DNA from: CAZMGT01 sp964565895
GTDB taxonomy: Bacteria > Armatimonadota > Zipacnadia > UBA1398 > CAZMGT01
NCBI GenBank assembly: GCA_964565895.1
Contig: CAZMGT010000051.1
Location: 1 to 28,737, forward strand
Reading direction: 5' to 3'
Length of the DNA stretch: 28,737 nucleotides
Part shown: positions 1-8,703 of the stretch, piece after piece
How positions within the stretch are numbered: position 1 is the first letter of the stretch
Layout: each line of letters starts with the position of its first letter
Translations under genes and position numbers: made by a program
Notes under the pieces: model-generated
Database searches by the model: none
Seen by the model: only the letters and a program-made list of their open reading frames with translations
What the model was told of the DNA's origin: nothing

Positions 1-11
1 TGGGAGCGGAC

Positions 12-52
12 GGCGGGGAGGTGGCCTGTCTCGGTCAGGGCGGGAAGCGCGC
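12..52 (-). repeat. Partial inverted copy of the intergenic repeat
   Basis: Read on the minus strand, this begins with CGCGCTTCCCGCCCT and later has CACCTCCCCGCC. The same two blocks occur in the same order in the copy starting at 615. Similarity beyond them is weak, so only this short core is claimed. Confidence 0.4.
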
Positions 53-614
53 GGCGGAATCGCGTACCGCGCAGCTGGCTCGCCTTAGGCCGGGAGCGGA
101 GCGCGCATTGAGAGAGGCTTTTGCGCAGCTACCAGGAGGATTTTATGAGATTGTGGTTGTCCACGCATCGCTCAAGCTGGCCTCCCGCCACCCCCCCCTC
201 GAACTGTAGGTGACAGCCAGCCCAGGAAGCTGGGTGCCCCTAGGCCGGGCTAGCCTCGGCCGCTCAAGGCTCCGCGGCGACTTGTTCTGGGTCAGAGAAA
301 ACGGTGCAGACACAAAGGGTGTGGCGCCCTGCCTTGAGGACAGCGCTCAGGTTCTGCGTCTGGGTTGTGCTGCCTACGGGGCGCGGTTGGCGAAGAGATG
401 CCTCGAGTCGGCTCGGGCGGGAGGCGCGCAGCGCACCGCGGCCGCGCGTTCATTTGGTCGGCGGAGAGGAGAAACACCAACCCACGATTTCAGCGGCAGG
501 ACTGCAGACTATGGCTGAGCCTCATCCTCTGCCAACCTCCGCTGGTCTGCAGCCGGCAGACCTCTCGCTAGTTGGACCATCGACCGGTTGGCGTTACGCC
601 CACGGCGTCTAGTC

Positions 615-757
615 CGCGCTTCCCGCCCTACCCCAGCGCCCCCACCTCCCCGCCAACCACCCCACGCCAAGGCGCCAACTGGCGGCAGCGCACCGCAGTA
701 ACGCAGCAAGGACCTCACCCCCGACCTCCGTATCCTCGAAGGCGCGCCGCTGTCCCG
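615..757 (+). repeat. Degenerate GC-rich repeat, copy 1
   Basis: About 142 bp that align colinearly by eye with 1088-1229. Shared blocks in order are CGCTTCCC, a CCCCAG block, CGCCAACCACCCCA, a CCGCCAACT-like block, GCAGCGCA, a GACCT block and a final TGTCCCG. Differences are mostly substitutions and 1-3 base indels. Confidence 0.5.
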
Positions 758-1087
758 TTGCGGGCCGCTGATAGTTAGCTTCTCGCGACCCGTCAGCTCC
801 TTGCCAAAGGCACCTCGTGGATGCCCCTGCGCCTGAGCGGACCAGCCCGCAGCCTGTCCCTCGTTCGGGGTCAGCTCGATGTCCTTTGCTCAGCGCTCCA
901 AGCCTCGCCCGAAGCATAGTGCTGGTTGATGAAGCTGTGTGGGGGACTAATCCTCGCGCGGCTGAGGCCCGCCAGTTCCCAGCGCGGAGCTGACGAGGTG
1001 GACAAGCATCGGCCCTTCTTTTCCACTGTTGCAGCAAGCGAAGAGGACGGCTCCTCGGCGCAAAACATAGGGCCCTCCCCTGACCCC

Positions 1088-1229
1088 CGCTTCCCACCCT
1101 TCCCCAGTGCCTCCCGCCTCCGCGCCAACCACCCCAACCCACGCCGCCAACTCGCAGCAGCGCATCGCGCCAACACAGGGCGGCTCGCACCCGCGACCTT
1201 CCGCCCCTAGAACGCCTGCTGGTGTCCCG
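1088..1229 (+). repeat. Degenerate GC-rich repeat, copy 2
   Basis: Second copy of the element at 615-757, about 470 bp downstream in direct orientation, with the same order of blocks from CGCTTCCC to TGTCCCG. No open frame is clearly conserved between the two copies, which argues against a duplicated gene. Confidence 0.5.
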
Positions 1230-1483
1230 CGGAAGGATGGAAGATGCAGCCCTTGCCCCCCGCGCACCGTCGCGCTCGCGGTGGCCTCCCGCGCCGCTCT
1301 GCCTGCGATGCCCAGCCCGGGCATTGGGCCCAGGCAGACGTTGCGCTTGTCGAACAAGCGACAGGCTGCCGCCTAAACGCCGAACGGAACATCCCCCGCG
1401 CGCCCCTCGCCCGGCATTGACACCCGAACCACCGCGGGCTAAACTCGCACCGGCATTCCGCGCACCCGAAAGCTTCATCTGCG

Positions 1484-2272
1484 ATGCTCGACTACGCAAC
1501 CAAAGCCATCGTTCACCACATTCGCACGCGGGCCATCGTTACCGAGGCGCTCGAGATCGCCTTTTGCCTCTACCTCGTGTGGCTCAAGGCGCGCGACCCG
1601 GCGTTCGCGGACATCTTCATGCTCTATCCCGCCTGCCTCTCCCTCGTCGTAAGCGGGACGATCGCCTATCGCCGGACGATCAGCGTGCGCGGCGAGAAGT
1701 CCTATGTAGACCTGTCCAAGCTCAGCGAGCGCCAAGCGTTTCTCCTCGGCGAGATGGTCGCCTGCCTCCTCGTCACCCTCCTGGCCATCGTGATCACTAT
1801 CGGCTTCGCTGGCGCGCTCGCCCCCCAGGTGGTGTTTGCCGACGGCGAGAAGCTTGTTCTAGGCACGGGCTTTCTCCTCGTCGGCGCGGCAACGGCAATC
1901 AGCGTTACGTTTTTGCTCTCCGGCCTCGCTCTGCCCAGCGACACTCCCTCCGTGCTCGCCATTGCCGTAATTGTGTTCGGGTTTAGCCGCTCCTCGCTCG
2001 CTTCTGAGATGAATAAGGTCGTCCATCACCCCGAGCTTGTTTCCTCCGTGGCCGCGGTAATTAAGGTTCTCGTCCCCCCGCTCGAGGAGCTCACTCGGGC
2101 CTCGATGACCGGCAAGTTCGCGGACTACCTCGTTGCCCTGGGCAACGCGGTAATCTATTTCGCGATAACGGTGCTCGCCGCGCTGTGGCTATTTTGCCGC
2201 AGGGAGTTCACCGCGAAGAGCGAGGAGGTTCAGCGGGGTGCCGCAGGACACGAGCGGCGCTCGGCCAGTTAG
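1484..2272 (+). CDS. Six-TM membrane protein, ABC-2 permease-like
   Basis: A 262-aa integral membrane protein. Hydrophobic segments lie near residues 18-35, 43-62, 86-112, 124-150, 155-170 and 216-238. The C-terminus after the last segment is polar (FCRREF onward). The layout of a loop of about 50 residues before the last helix and a final helix ending in basic residues resembles ABC-2-type export permeases, but no motif is decisive. No ATPase partner is visible: the upstream 1.48 kb is gene-free. No Shine-Dalgarno precedes the ATG, so the start is less certain than the frame. It overlaps the next gene by 35 nt, so the two are probably co-transcribed. Alternative: an unrelated polytopic protein of unknown function. 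Confidence 0.65.
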   Translation: MLDYATKAIVHHIRTRAIVTEALEIAFCLYLVWLKARDPAFADIFMLYPACLSLVVSGTIAYRRTISVRGEKSYVDLSKLSERQAFLLGEMVACLLVTLLAIVITIGFAGALAPQVVFADGEKLVLGTGFLLVGAATAISVTFLLSGLALPSDTPSVLAIAVIVFGFSRSSLASEMNKVVHHPELVSSVAAVIKVLVPPLEELTRASMTGKFADYLVALGNAVIYFAITVLAALWLFCRREFTAKSEEVQRGAAGHERRSAS

Positions 2273-3965
2273 TTCGCCCCGCGCGGCGTTCGCGGCCGCT
2301 ACAGTGATCCTCGCAGCTTTGGCCTGCTCCGCCGCGAGCTCCCCGGGACGCGCCAGCGACGCGTCGTCGGGACCAGCCGCCCAACTTCCCCCCTCGCCCA
2401 CGGAAAAACCCGCGCCGGCCAGCCGCAGCGCCGAGGAAATCCGCCAGTCTACCGCGCTCGTCGTGCACTTTGAGCCCCCGGGGTGCACGGTCGATCTCCG
2501 TCGGATGAACGGCGCGCTCGTAGACTCGTTTCGCGCGGCGACGGAGCAGACGCGCCAAGCGCTGTTTCGCGTCTATGGCCTGCCCAAAAGCGGCGCGGGG
2601 TTTATTATTCGCGTCGCCCGGCCGGGATATCGCACAGTGGAGCGCGGGATCAGGCTTTTTCCGCGGGAGCTGCGCCGCGAGCATTTCCTCCTCGTAAGCA
2701 GCGCCACGCGCCACCGCTTGGCCGTGGTCCAGCGCCGCGGGGCGCGGCAGTGCATCGTCTCGCTCTGGCCCGACGGCGGAAGCCAAGCTGAGCTCCCCCT
2801 GCCCGGCGAGCGCTTGGGCGACCCCGCCTGGGCTCCCGATGGCTCGAAGCTCGCGTTCGTCGCCTGGGACAAGGGCCGCCGAAGCGACATCTTCATCTGG
2901 GACAGGGCCACGGGCAACGTCACCCGCCTTACCGACGACCCCGCCCCAGACTACTCCCCCGCGTGGAGCCCAGACGGCGCGCTCATCGCCTTTGTCAGCG
3001 AGCGGCGGGGCGAGCCGGACATATTTCTCGTCCGCGCCGACGGCTCCGGGCTGCGCTGCCTCAGCCCGTTGCGCTCGGCCGAACTCGACCCCTGTTTCTC
3101 GCGCAACGGCCACGAGCTGTTTTATGCCAGCGACAAGGAAGGCTCGTTCGACATCTATGCCCGCCGGCTTGGCGCGCCGGGCATGCGCAGGATTACCGAC
3201 GACCCGGGCGACGAGGTCGAGCCCGCCTGCTCGCCCACGAGCGACCTTCTCGCGTATACTTCGTTCGATGGCAAGCGCCGGGCGATCGTCGTGCGCGACC
3301 TGGGCAACCCCGACGCCCTGCCCGTGGTGCTCTCCCCGTTTCCCGTAGAGGTGCCCATGAGCGAGCCGGCGTGGAGCGCGGACGGGAAATACTTGGCGTT
3401 CGTCGCCGAGGCGGGAGGCCACCGCCGAGTATACATCACCGCGCCGGGGGAGGGCTGGGCCGCTCCCGTCGCCCTCCTCGAACAGGACTGCTGGAAGCCC
3501 TCCTGGTGCCGCCTCCCGCCGAGCCCGGATCTTCCCCCGCTCTTGGCCATTACCATCGCCGGCCGCGGGCGGATCGTCGTCGAGCTCGACGGCCCAAGCG
3601 GAAAGCAATTCGTCCAGCGTTTTCTCGCGCTTGCCCAAAGCGGGTTTTATAACGGGTTGGTCATCTACCGCAAATCCCCGGGCATTGCCGTAGAGACCGG
3701 CTGTCCCCTGGGCAACGGCACGGGAGGGACGGGCCAGCCCATCGCCTCCTCCGGCCCCCGCGTAGCCATCCGCCGGGGCAGCGTGGCGTTTATCGCCGAT
3801 GCCCAGGGCATGGTGGACAGCCGCTTCCTCATCGCCCTCGCCGACCTTCCCGAAAGCGCCGGCAAGCACCCGGTGATCGGCCACGTCGTGAGCGGGCTTA
3901 CCGTCGCCGAGCGCCTCGTCGTGGGCGACCGCATCGAGCGCATCAGTCGTATAGAGCGCGACTAA
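2238..3965 (+). CDS. TolB-type beta-propeller fused to a divergent cyclophilin domain
   Basis: A 575-aa exported or lipid-anchored protein. The GTG start at 2238 is chosen because AGGAGG lies 9 nt upstream. Residues about 15-35 are a hydrophobic leader with a possible lipobox cysteine (LACSAA), followed by a Ser/Pro-rich linker. Residues about 170-430 carry repeated WSPDG-type blocks (WAPDGSKLAF, WSPDGALIAF, WSADGKYLAF) with IFxxD-like strands, the PD40/WD40-like signature of TolB propellers. Residues about 434-572 match cyclophilin peptidyl-prolyl isomerase: FVQRFLALAQSGFYNG, then YRKSPGI, GTGGTG, GSVAFIADAQ, SRFLIAL and KHPVIGHVVSG. The Arg of the FHR motif is kept (about R478), and so is the GKH His. 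The FHR Phe, the SQFF Gln (now Arg) and the active-site Trp are changed, so isomerase activity is doubtful. Likely role: envelope folding or scaffolding. Confidence 0.85.
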   Translation: MPQDTSGARPVSSPRAAFAAATVILAALACSAASSPGRASDASSGPAAQLPPSPTEKPAPASRSAEEIRQSTALVVHFEPPGCTVDLRRMNGALVDSFRAATEQTRQALFRVYGLPKSGAGFIIRVARPGYRTVERGIRLFPRELRREHFLLVSSATRHRLAVVQRRGARQCIVSLWPDGGSQAELPLPGERLGDPAWAPDGSKLAFVAWDKGRRSDIFIWDRATGNVTRLTDDPAPDYSPAWSPDGALIAFVSERRGEPDIFLVRADGSGLRCLSPLRSAELDPCFSRNGHELFYASDKEGSFDIYARRLGAPGMRRITDDPGDEVEPACSPTSDLLAYTSFDGKRRAIVVRDLGNPDALPVVLSPFPVEVPMSEPAWSADGKYLAFVAEAGGHRRVYITAPGEGWAAPVALLEQDCWKPSWCRLPPSPDLPPLLAITIAGRGRIVVELDGPSGKQFVQRFLALAQSGFYNGLVIYRKSPGIAVETGCPLGNGTGGTGQPIASSGPRVAIRRGSVAFIADAQGMVDSRFLIALADLPESAGKHPVIGHVVSGLTVAERLVVGDRIERISRIERD

Positions 3966-4596
3966 CCACACGCAGGCGCGTGCGCGATGGCGGGCGGTAG
4001 ATCGCCCGGTGAACGTCCTCCCAGTAGCACTGGCGAATAGCGCGCTGCTCGTCGGCGCGAAACGCGCGCAGCTTGCGCAACGCGCTGTCCACGATCCTCC
4101 GCGCGGCGAGGACCCCCACGCCGAGCTGCGCGGCGATCTCCCGCGTATTTGCGGAGCGCGCGAGGGCGCGCGCGGCCTGTGCCTCAAGCGCGCTAAGGGC
4201 AAGGGCACTCGTTCGCCCCTCGAGCAGCTCGGCCAGGCGGCGCAGCTCGCGCTGCACGCGCTGGGGCGAGCAGCGCAGGGCGCGGGCGATCTCGCGCAGG
4301 GTGTGGCCCACGGCGCGCAGGCCAAGCAGCCTGCGCTCGCGACGGGTTAGCGAAAACGGCAAAAGCCAGCGCTCGAGCACGTCCTCCACCGTCTCCTCGG
4401 CGCCACAGGGGGCGGGCGGTCCGGGAAGCTCGTCGGGGTCGAAAACCTCCGCGGAGACCTCGTGCTTGCGCCGGCGGCGAAGCTGCGACTCAGAGTAAAA
4501 GGGATACTCCGCTGCCGCGCGGCGCCCGCCCGCGGCGCGCAGCAGTAGGTTCGCCGCGTGCTCCAGGCGCGCGCCCTCCTCCCGGCCTTTGGCCAT
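3943..4596 (-). CDS. Putative DNA-binding regulator with two HTH motifs
   Basis: A 217-aa basic protein. Residues about 83-125 (LTRRERRLLGLRAVGHTLREIARALRC in part) read like a sigma-70 region 4/LuxR-type helix-turn-helix. Residues about 150-178 (TREIAAQLGVGVLAARRIVD) look like a second HTH. The N-terminal 80 residues are charged, with no recognised domain. The ATG at 4596 has GGGAGGAA just upstream on the minus strand. The 3' end overlaps the convergent propeller-cyclophilin gene by 23 nt. The 5' end faces the GAF/HD-GYP gene across a 300-nt region, so it may control that gene or itself, but this is inference. No sigma region 2 is seen, so it is unlikely to be a complete sigma factor. Confidence 0.65.
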   Translation of the reverse strand: MAKGREEGARLEHAANLLLRAAGGRRAAAEYPFYSESQLRRRRKHEVSAEVFDPDELPGPPAPCGAEETVEDVLERWLLPFSLTRRERRLLGLRAVGHTLREIARALRCSPQRVQRELRRLAELLEGRTSALALSALEAQAARALARSANTREIAAQLGVGVLAARRIVDSALRKLRAFRADEQRAIRQCYWEDVHRAIYRPPSRTRLRVVSRALYD

Positions 4597-4893
4597 CGGC
4601 GTTCCTCCCTTTCCTGCGCGTTCGCCCCCAGGCTAGCGCGCAGGGCGGCCAAAGGTCCGTGGGCTGGGCGAAAGGTTTGTTGGGATAGTGTTGTTTTTTC
4701 GTTTGGCGGCCGCGTTTTGTTGAGCACTGGCCGCCCGCGCGGCGTTTTCCCCGAACGCGGCCGGGCAAAAAAGCCCCCGCAAAGCCCCCCGCCGCCAAGG
4801 CCGGCCAATTTTTTTCGCCGGGGGCAGAGATCGCCCGGGAAAATGGCAAATACAGTATTGGTTACTGGTGGCACGGCACCGGACGGAGGAAAA
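4597..4893. other. Divergent intergenic region with inverted repeats
   Basis: This region separates the HTH gene from the GAF/HD-GYP gene and must hold both promoters. No consensus -35/-10 pair stands out. A 9-bp inverted repeat GGCCGCGTT (4708-4716) / AACGCGGCC (4754-4762) flanks a GC-rich centre, followed by an A-run and a T-run (about 4765-4817). An in-frame ATG at 4843 could extend the downstream protein by 17 residues, but it lacks a good ribosome binding site. Confidence 0.45.
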
Positions 4894-6117
4894 ATGGCCA
4901 GCGACAGCCCAGGCGATGCGCAAAACGCTTTGCGCGAGCGCGTAGTGCGGCTTGAGGCTCTGCTCGATGTCGCCGCGCGGCTCACCGAGGAGCGCGACCT
5001 CGACCGCCTGCTGGACAACATCCTCAAAACGACCACCGAAGTCATGGAGGCCGACCGCTCCAGCCTGTATCTCATCGACTGGGACAGGCGGGAGATCGAG
5101 GCGGTCATCGCTCAGCGCACGGGGCGCATCCGCATGCCGCTAAACAAGGGCATCGCCAGCCACGTGGCGCTCACGGGCGAGATCTATCGCAGCGACGATG
5201 TCTATCGCGACCCGCGGTTTAACCGCGAGTTCGACATCCGCGACGGCTACCGCACGAAAAGCATGCTCTGCGCCCCGATGAACACGCGCGCCGGCGAGCG
5301 CATCGGGGTAATTCAGGTGATCAACAAGCTCACCGCGGACACGTTCTCCGACCAAGACGTGGAGCTGCTCCAGGGCCTGTGCTCGCTCGCCGCGGTGGCC
5401 ATTGAGAACGCGCGCTATATCGAAGAGCAGCGGCTCATGCTTGAGAGCTTCATGGAGACGCTTATGTCCACCATCGACCATCGCGACTACATCACCGGCG
5501 GGCACTCCGCCCGCGTAACGTCGATCGCTTTGATGATCGCGCGCGAGCTGGGGATAAACGATCCCCAAGAGCTGCGCATCCTACGCTATGCGGGAATGGT
5601 TCACGACTACGGGAAGATCGGCGTGCCCGAGGCCGTGCTCACCAAGCCGGGGAGGCTCACCGAGGAAGAGTACGCCGAGATGAAGCGCCACGCAGTGTAT
5701 ACCAAGGAGATGCTCCAGAACATGCGCTGGCCGCGCGACTTAACGGTCGTGCCCGACATCGCCGCGCAGCACCACGAGCGGCTCGACGGCAACGGCTATC
5801 CGGACGGCCTGCCCGCGGACAAGCTCTGCCTGGGGAGCAGGATCCTCGCCGTGGCCGATGTCTTCGACGCCCTCTCCTCCTCGCGCCACTATCGCGAGGC
5901 CATGCCGCTGGACGACCTCGTCGCGCTGTTGCGCAAAGAGTCGGGCACGCACATCGACGGCGACTGCGTGGAGGCTTTGGTGCGCATCCTGCCCAGGATA
6001 GTGGACCGCTTCCCCGACCACTTCCCCGCGTCATATCGCGAGGCGGCGCAGCGGCTGGCGCAAACCGCCGCCCCTCGCCCGCGCAAATCGTTCCGCATTA
6101 ACGGCACGGTGAATTAG
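4894..6117 (+). CDS. GAF + HD-GYP cyclic-di-GMP phosphodiesterase
   Basis: A 407-aa cytoplasmic signalling enzyme predicted to hydrolyse c-di-GMP. A short coiled coil (about 10-45) precedes a GAF sensor domain (about 32-172, ending VAIENARYIEE). An HD-GYP domain follows (about 190-385). Conserved elements are visible: HSARVT (204-209), the metal-binding HD at 237-238 in HDYGKIGVPE, and the diagnostic HHERLDGNGYP at 293-303. The GAF ligand is unknown. The ATG at 4894 is chosen because GGAGGA lies just upstream; ATG 4843 is the alternative. No receiver domain or membrane segment is present. A GGDEF cyclase lies at the far side of the phage cluster, so synthesis and breakdown genes both occur in this neighbourhood. 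Confidence 0.92.
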   Translation: MASDSPGDAQNALRERVVRLEALLDVAARLTEERDLDRLLDNILKTTTEVMEADRSSLYLIDWDRREIEAVIAQRTGRIRMPLNKGIASHVALTGEIYRSDDVYRDPRFNREFDIRDGYRTKSMLCAPMNTRAGERIGVIQVINKLTADTFSDQDVELLQGLCSLAAVAIENARYIEEQRLMLESFMETLMSTIDHRDYITGGHSARVTSIALMIARELGINDPQELRILRYAGMVHDYGKIGVPEAVLTKPGRLTEEEYAEMKRHAVYTKEMLQNMRWPRDLTVVPDIAAQHHERLDGNGYPDGLPADKLCLGSRILAVADVFDALSSSRHYREAMPLDDLVALLRKESGTHIDGDCVEALVRILPRIVDRFPDHFPASYREAAQRLAQTAAPRPRKSFRINGTVN

Positions 6118-6617
6118 GGCAAGCCACGCCCCAGCCAGACCAGCCCTGCTTCGGGAGAAATTGCTCAACGCAAGCGCCGGAACCCGCCGCTGGGCTAAAC
6201 GCCTTGGAGCTGACGCGCGATCCCTCCCCCAGCACCGCCCGCGAGGGACAATGCAGATGGGGAAGCCGCCGCTTGGCTGTTTGCCTTCCCTGCCCCGTCC
6301 CGCGGTGGCGCTGGCCTCGGGCTGGGCGGGAGTTTTGCGGCGCGAGAAGGCTTGCCCGCCGCTTGCTAGCGGAAGGCCCGGCTGGACGGGACGGCAGCGG
6401 GCCGGTTTGGCGCGCGCCTGTGGTAGCCGCAGCTTAGCGCTCGGCTCTCTCCGGTGCCCTCGCGCCAACGCGGGCTGGCGCAGCGGCGTTCGCGAAAAGG
6501 CGGCGCGTGGTGCTCTGCAGAGGCTGCGATCGCTCGAGACCGATGCCCGGGCGAAGGAGCTTTGCCCACCGCACGGGGCTGGCCGACCGCCCAACCGGCC
6601 GCTACCGCAGGTACGAG
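6118..6617. other. Gene-free stretch between convergent genes
   Basis: About 500 nt between the stop of the HD-GYP gene and the stop of the minus-strand NHL gene. It is GC-rich, with no credible open frame, no tRNA and no clear terminator with a T-tract. Small palindromes are visible, for example CCGCTTGCTAGCGG near 6359 and a TCCCTC...GAGGGA pair near 6222-6247. Confidence 0.5.
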
Positions 6618-7288
6618 CTAGCTCGCTGGGGCGAAGACTTGGATGCGATTGTTCTTTGTGTCCGCGACGTATACCCGACCTTGGGCATCGACGGCGAGGC
6701 CGAACGGGTGGCTGAACTGCCCGCTGCCCGACCCCACCGACCCCCAGGGGGCGAGGAACAACCCACCCGAGGTGAACTTTTGCACGCGGTGGTTTTCGCG
6801 GTCGGCGACGTAGACGTTGCCCTGGGCGTCCACGGCCACGCCCGCGGGATGGTTAAACGGGCCGGGGAGCGTGCCCCCCGCTCCCCAAGCGGCAACGAAC
6901 TGCCCTGTGGCCATGAACTTCTCGATGCGCTGACTGAACGCATCGGCAACGTAGACGAAACCCAAAGAGTCTACGGCAACGCTCTCCGGGTTGGACAGTT
7001 GCCCCGGTCCCGTGCCCTCCGTGCCCCAGGAGGCAACGAGGGTATACTGGCCTGCGCCCGGTGTGGGAGTAGGCGTGGGCGTGGGTTGGGGCGTAGGCGT
7101 GGGGGTAGCCTGTGGCGTAGGTGTGGCCGGCCCCCAGCGGCCGGCGTGGGCGTGGCTTGGGCCTGTCCGCCGCCGGGGACCAGGGGCACGGCGCAGCCAG
7201 CGGCGAACACTGCCAGGGCAAGGCCGGCGCAAAGCAAAAATGCGGCGGGGGCAGCCCCGCCGCGACGCACGATGTTAGTCCGTGCCAA
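6618..7288 (-). pseudogene. NHL-repeat lipoprotein split by a frameshift
   Basis: Two minus-strand frames together make one sensible protein. The first, from a TTG near 7288 (or GTG 7270), encodes a lipoprotein signal ending FAAGC and a short linker with ATPTPAAGG. The second frame carries the rest, ending at 6618: a PTPTPQPT linker and three NHL-type repeats (PESVAVDSLGFVYVAD, PAGVAVDAQGNVYVAD, PFGLAVDAQGRVYVAD). The join lies at a run of five C on the plus strand (7131-7135, G on the coding strand). Adding one base there restores a single frame. This could be a sequencing error, a real disruption or slippage-based variation. With only three repeats it is short for a closed NHL propeller. 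The adjacent TolB-like lipoprotein has the same signal-linker-propeller design. Neither possible start has a strong ribosome binding site. Confidence 0.7.
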
Positions 7289-7475
7289 AAGCGAGTTTAG
7301 CGAACGAAAGACAATTGCGGAAGCGCCGTGGGGGGCTTCCCATCACCTCCCGAAAGTTGTGGTTTGCGTTTAGCGCTAGCGTTGGGCAGGCAGGAGATGC
7401 CGCAGGCGCCCAGCGCGCAGCGCCGACGACAAATGGGCCGCGCAAGCCGCTAGGCCCGGGGCGGCGTGGCGAGCT

Positions 7476-8537
7476 CTAGGGCACAAGCCAGGGGGACCAA
7501 GCCGGCGCCACGTCCCAGCCGGATTGCGTGGTCAGCCTGGTCGGGTTGGAGCCGTCGGCGTTCATGACGTAGATCTCCGGATCGCCGTCGCGGTCGGAGA
7601 CGAAAACGATCTTGCTCCCGTCCGGCGACCAGTCGGGGTCCCAGTCGTTGTCCGGGTTGTTCGTGAGATTAGTCACATTCGAGCCGTCGGCGTTCATAAC
7701 GAACACGTCGCAGTTTCCGCCGGGGCAAGCATAGAACAGGATCTTCGAGCCATCGGGGGAGAACCTGGGCCGCCACTCCTCAACCGAGGTGCTCGTTAGG
7801 CGCAGGGGGTTGGAGCCGTCGGCGTTCATGAGGAAGATGTCGAACGGGCCGGCGCGGTCGGACATGAACGCCAGGCGCTCGCCGCCGGGGGCCCACCCCG
7901 GCCAGTCCTCGGCGGAGGTGTTGCTCGTGAGCCGGGTGAGGCCCGTGCCGTCGGGGTTGATGGTGTAGATCTCGTAGTTTCCATCGCGGTCGGAGCGGAA
8001 GGCGATTTTCGTGCCCGGGGCCCAGGCGGGCGAACGGTCGCCGCCGGGGTGGTTGGTGATGTTCGTCTGGCTCGTCCCATCGGCGTTCATGGTGTAGATC
8101 TCGTAGTTTCCATCGCGAACGCTGGAGAAGGCGATTTTCGACCCGTCGGGCGACCAAGCGGGATCAAGGTCATTGCTCGCGCTGTTGGAAAGGTTCGTCT
8201 GGCCGGAGCCGTCGGGGTTCATGACGTAGATCTGAAAGTTTCCGTCGCGCTTGGACATAAACGCGATTTTCGTCTGCGTGAACAGATCCGGCGTGGGCGA
8301 AGGCGAAGCTGGGGGCGGAGCGGTGGGCGTAGGGGTAGGCGTGGGCGCACCGCCGCCGGCAGGGGGCGAGGCGGGCGGCCTGGGAGTGGCGGTGGGGGTG
8401 GAGGTTGGCTGCTCGCCGGGAGAGGGGGAAGGAGTGGCGAAGGTGAGCCCTCCGGGGAGCAGACACCCTCCCCCGATAAGGAGCACAACGAGCAAGACCG
8501 CAGCCGCGGCGCAAACACAAACGACGCGGGCAAGCAC
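7476..8537 (-). CDS. TolB-like six-bladed propeller lipoprotein
   Basis: A 353-aa exported protein. Residues 1-25 form a signal peptide ending IGGGC, a likely lipoprotein cysteine. Residues about 33-92 are a Pro/Thr/Ser-rich linker. The rest consists of six near-identical PD40 repeats built on WSPDGSKIAF, SDRDGNYEIY and MNADGSNPTRLT, as in TolB propellers and bacterial surface proteins. TolB itself works with Pal in envelope integrity. This protein lacks the TolB N-terminal domain, so its partner is unknown. The start is GTG at 8537, with AAGGGA and GGAGGG upstream. It is divergent from the phage-type cluster, leaving about 165 nt that must hold promoters for both. DNA repeats in the blades could support recombination. 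Confidence 0.85.
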   Translation of the reverse strand: MLARVVCVCAAAAVLLVVLLIGGGCLLPGGLTFATPSPSPGEQPTSTPTATPRPPASPPAGGGAPTPTPTPTAPPPASPSPTPDLFTQTKIAFMSKRDGNFQIYVMNPDGSGQTNLSNSASNDLDPAWSPDGSKIAFSSVRDGNYEIYTMNADGTSQTNITNHPGGDRSPAWAPGTKIAFRSDRDGNYEIYTINPDGTGLTRLTSNTSAEDWPGWAPGGERLAFMSDRAGPFDIFLMNADGSNPLRLTSTSVEEWRPRFSPDGSKILFYACPGGNCDVFVMNADGSNVTNLTNNPDNDWDPDWSPDGSKIVFVSDRDGDPEIYVMNADGSNPTRLTTQSGWDVAPAWSPWLVP

Positions 8538-8703
8538 GGCTGATCCCTTCCCTCCGTTGCCCTAGAGGACGACTTTTTCGATGTAATTCCCCGCGCAGCG
8601 CGCCCTCCCTGCAACTCGTTGGCCGAGGGTGCAGTGGCACGGAGCGGTACAGCGCAGGGGGAAGATGCGCGTACTTTATGGAGCACGGCGCAGGGAGAGG
8701 ACA

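Larger units (their letters stand above)
1..1483. other. Gene-free GC-rich stretch with degenerate repeats
   Basis: No convincing gene is seen over almost 1.5 kb. Open frames exist on both strands, including one of nearly 300 codons on minus, but they are Arg/Gly/Ala/Pro-rich and show no domain, no ribosome binding site and no codon bias like the neighbouring genes. What the stretch does hold is a repeat: two colinear degenerate copies near 615-757 and 1088-1229 and a shorter inverted match near 12-52. No tRNA, rRNA or known ncRNA signature was recognised. It may be a decayed coding region or a family of intergenic repeats. Its left end is cut by the window edge. Confidence 0.6.

Noticed and set aside
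609..1499. A 296-codon minus-strand frame in the left gene-free block
   Set aside because: Arg/Gly/Ala-rich without domain or ribosome binding site; it spans both repeat copies and overlaps the start of the membrane protein gene.
2208..4325. A 705-codon open frame on the minus strand
   Set aside because: It is antisense to the propeller-cyclophilin gene and part of the HTH gene, has no domain, and reflects GC-rich third-position bias on the true strand.
4597..4893. Possible c-di-GMP riboswitch before the HD-GYP gene (GGGCAAA and CGCAAAGCC pieces near 4764-4790)
   Set aside because: The required paired elements between and after these pieces are missing; they are likely chance in GC-rich DNA.
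7275..7343. A 22-codon minus-strand frame with GGGAGGTG touching its ATG upstream of the NHL lipoprotein
   Set aside because: Spacing to the ATG is too short, the peptide is featureless, and nothing shows it is translated; a leader peptide is possible but unsupported.
7476..8537. Repeated DNA in the TolB-like gene as a CRISPR array or satellite
   Set aside because: The repeats encode the propeller blades in frame with variable spacers of coding type; no array-like palindromic repeat is present.
8542..8550. GATCCCTTC repeated at 24830-24838 as att sites around the cluster
   Set aside because: Only 9 bp, no extended similarity, and the right copy would include the GGDEF gene in the element; no integrase is present.
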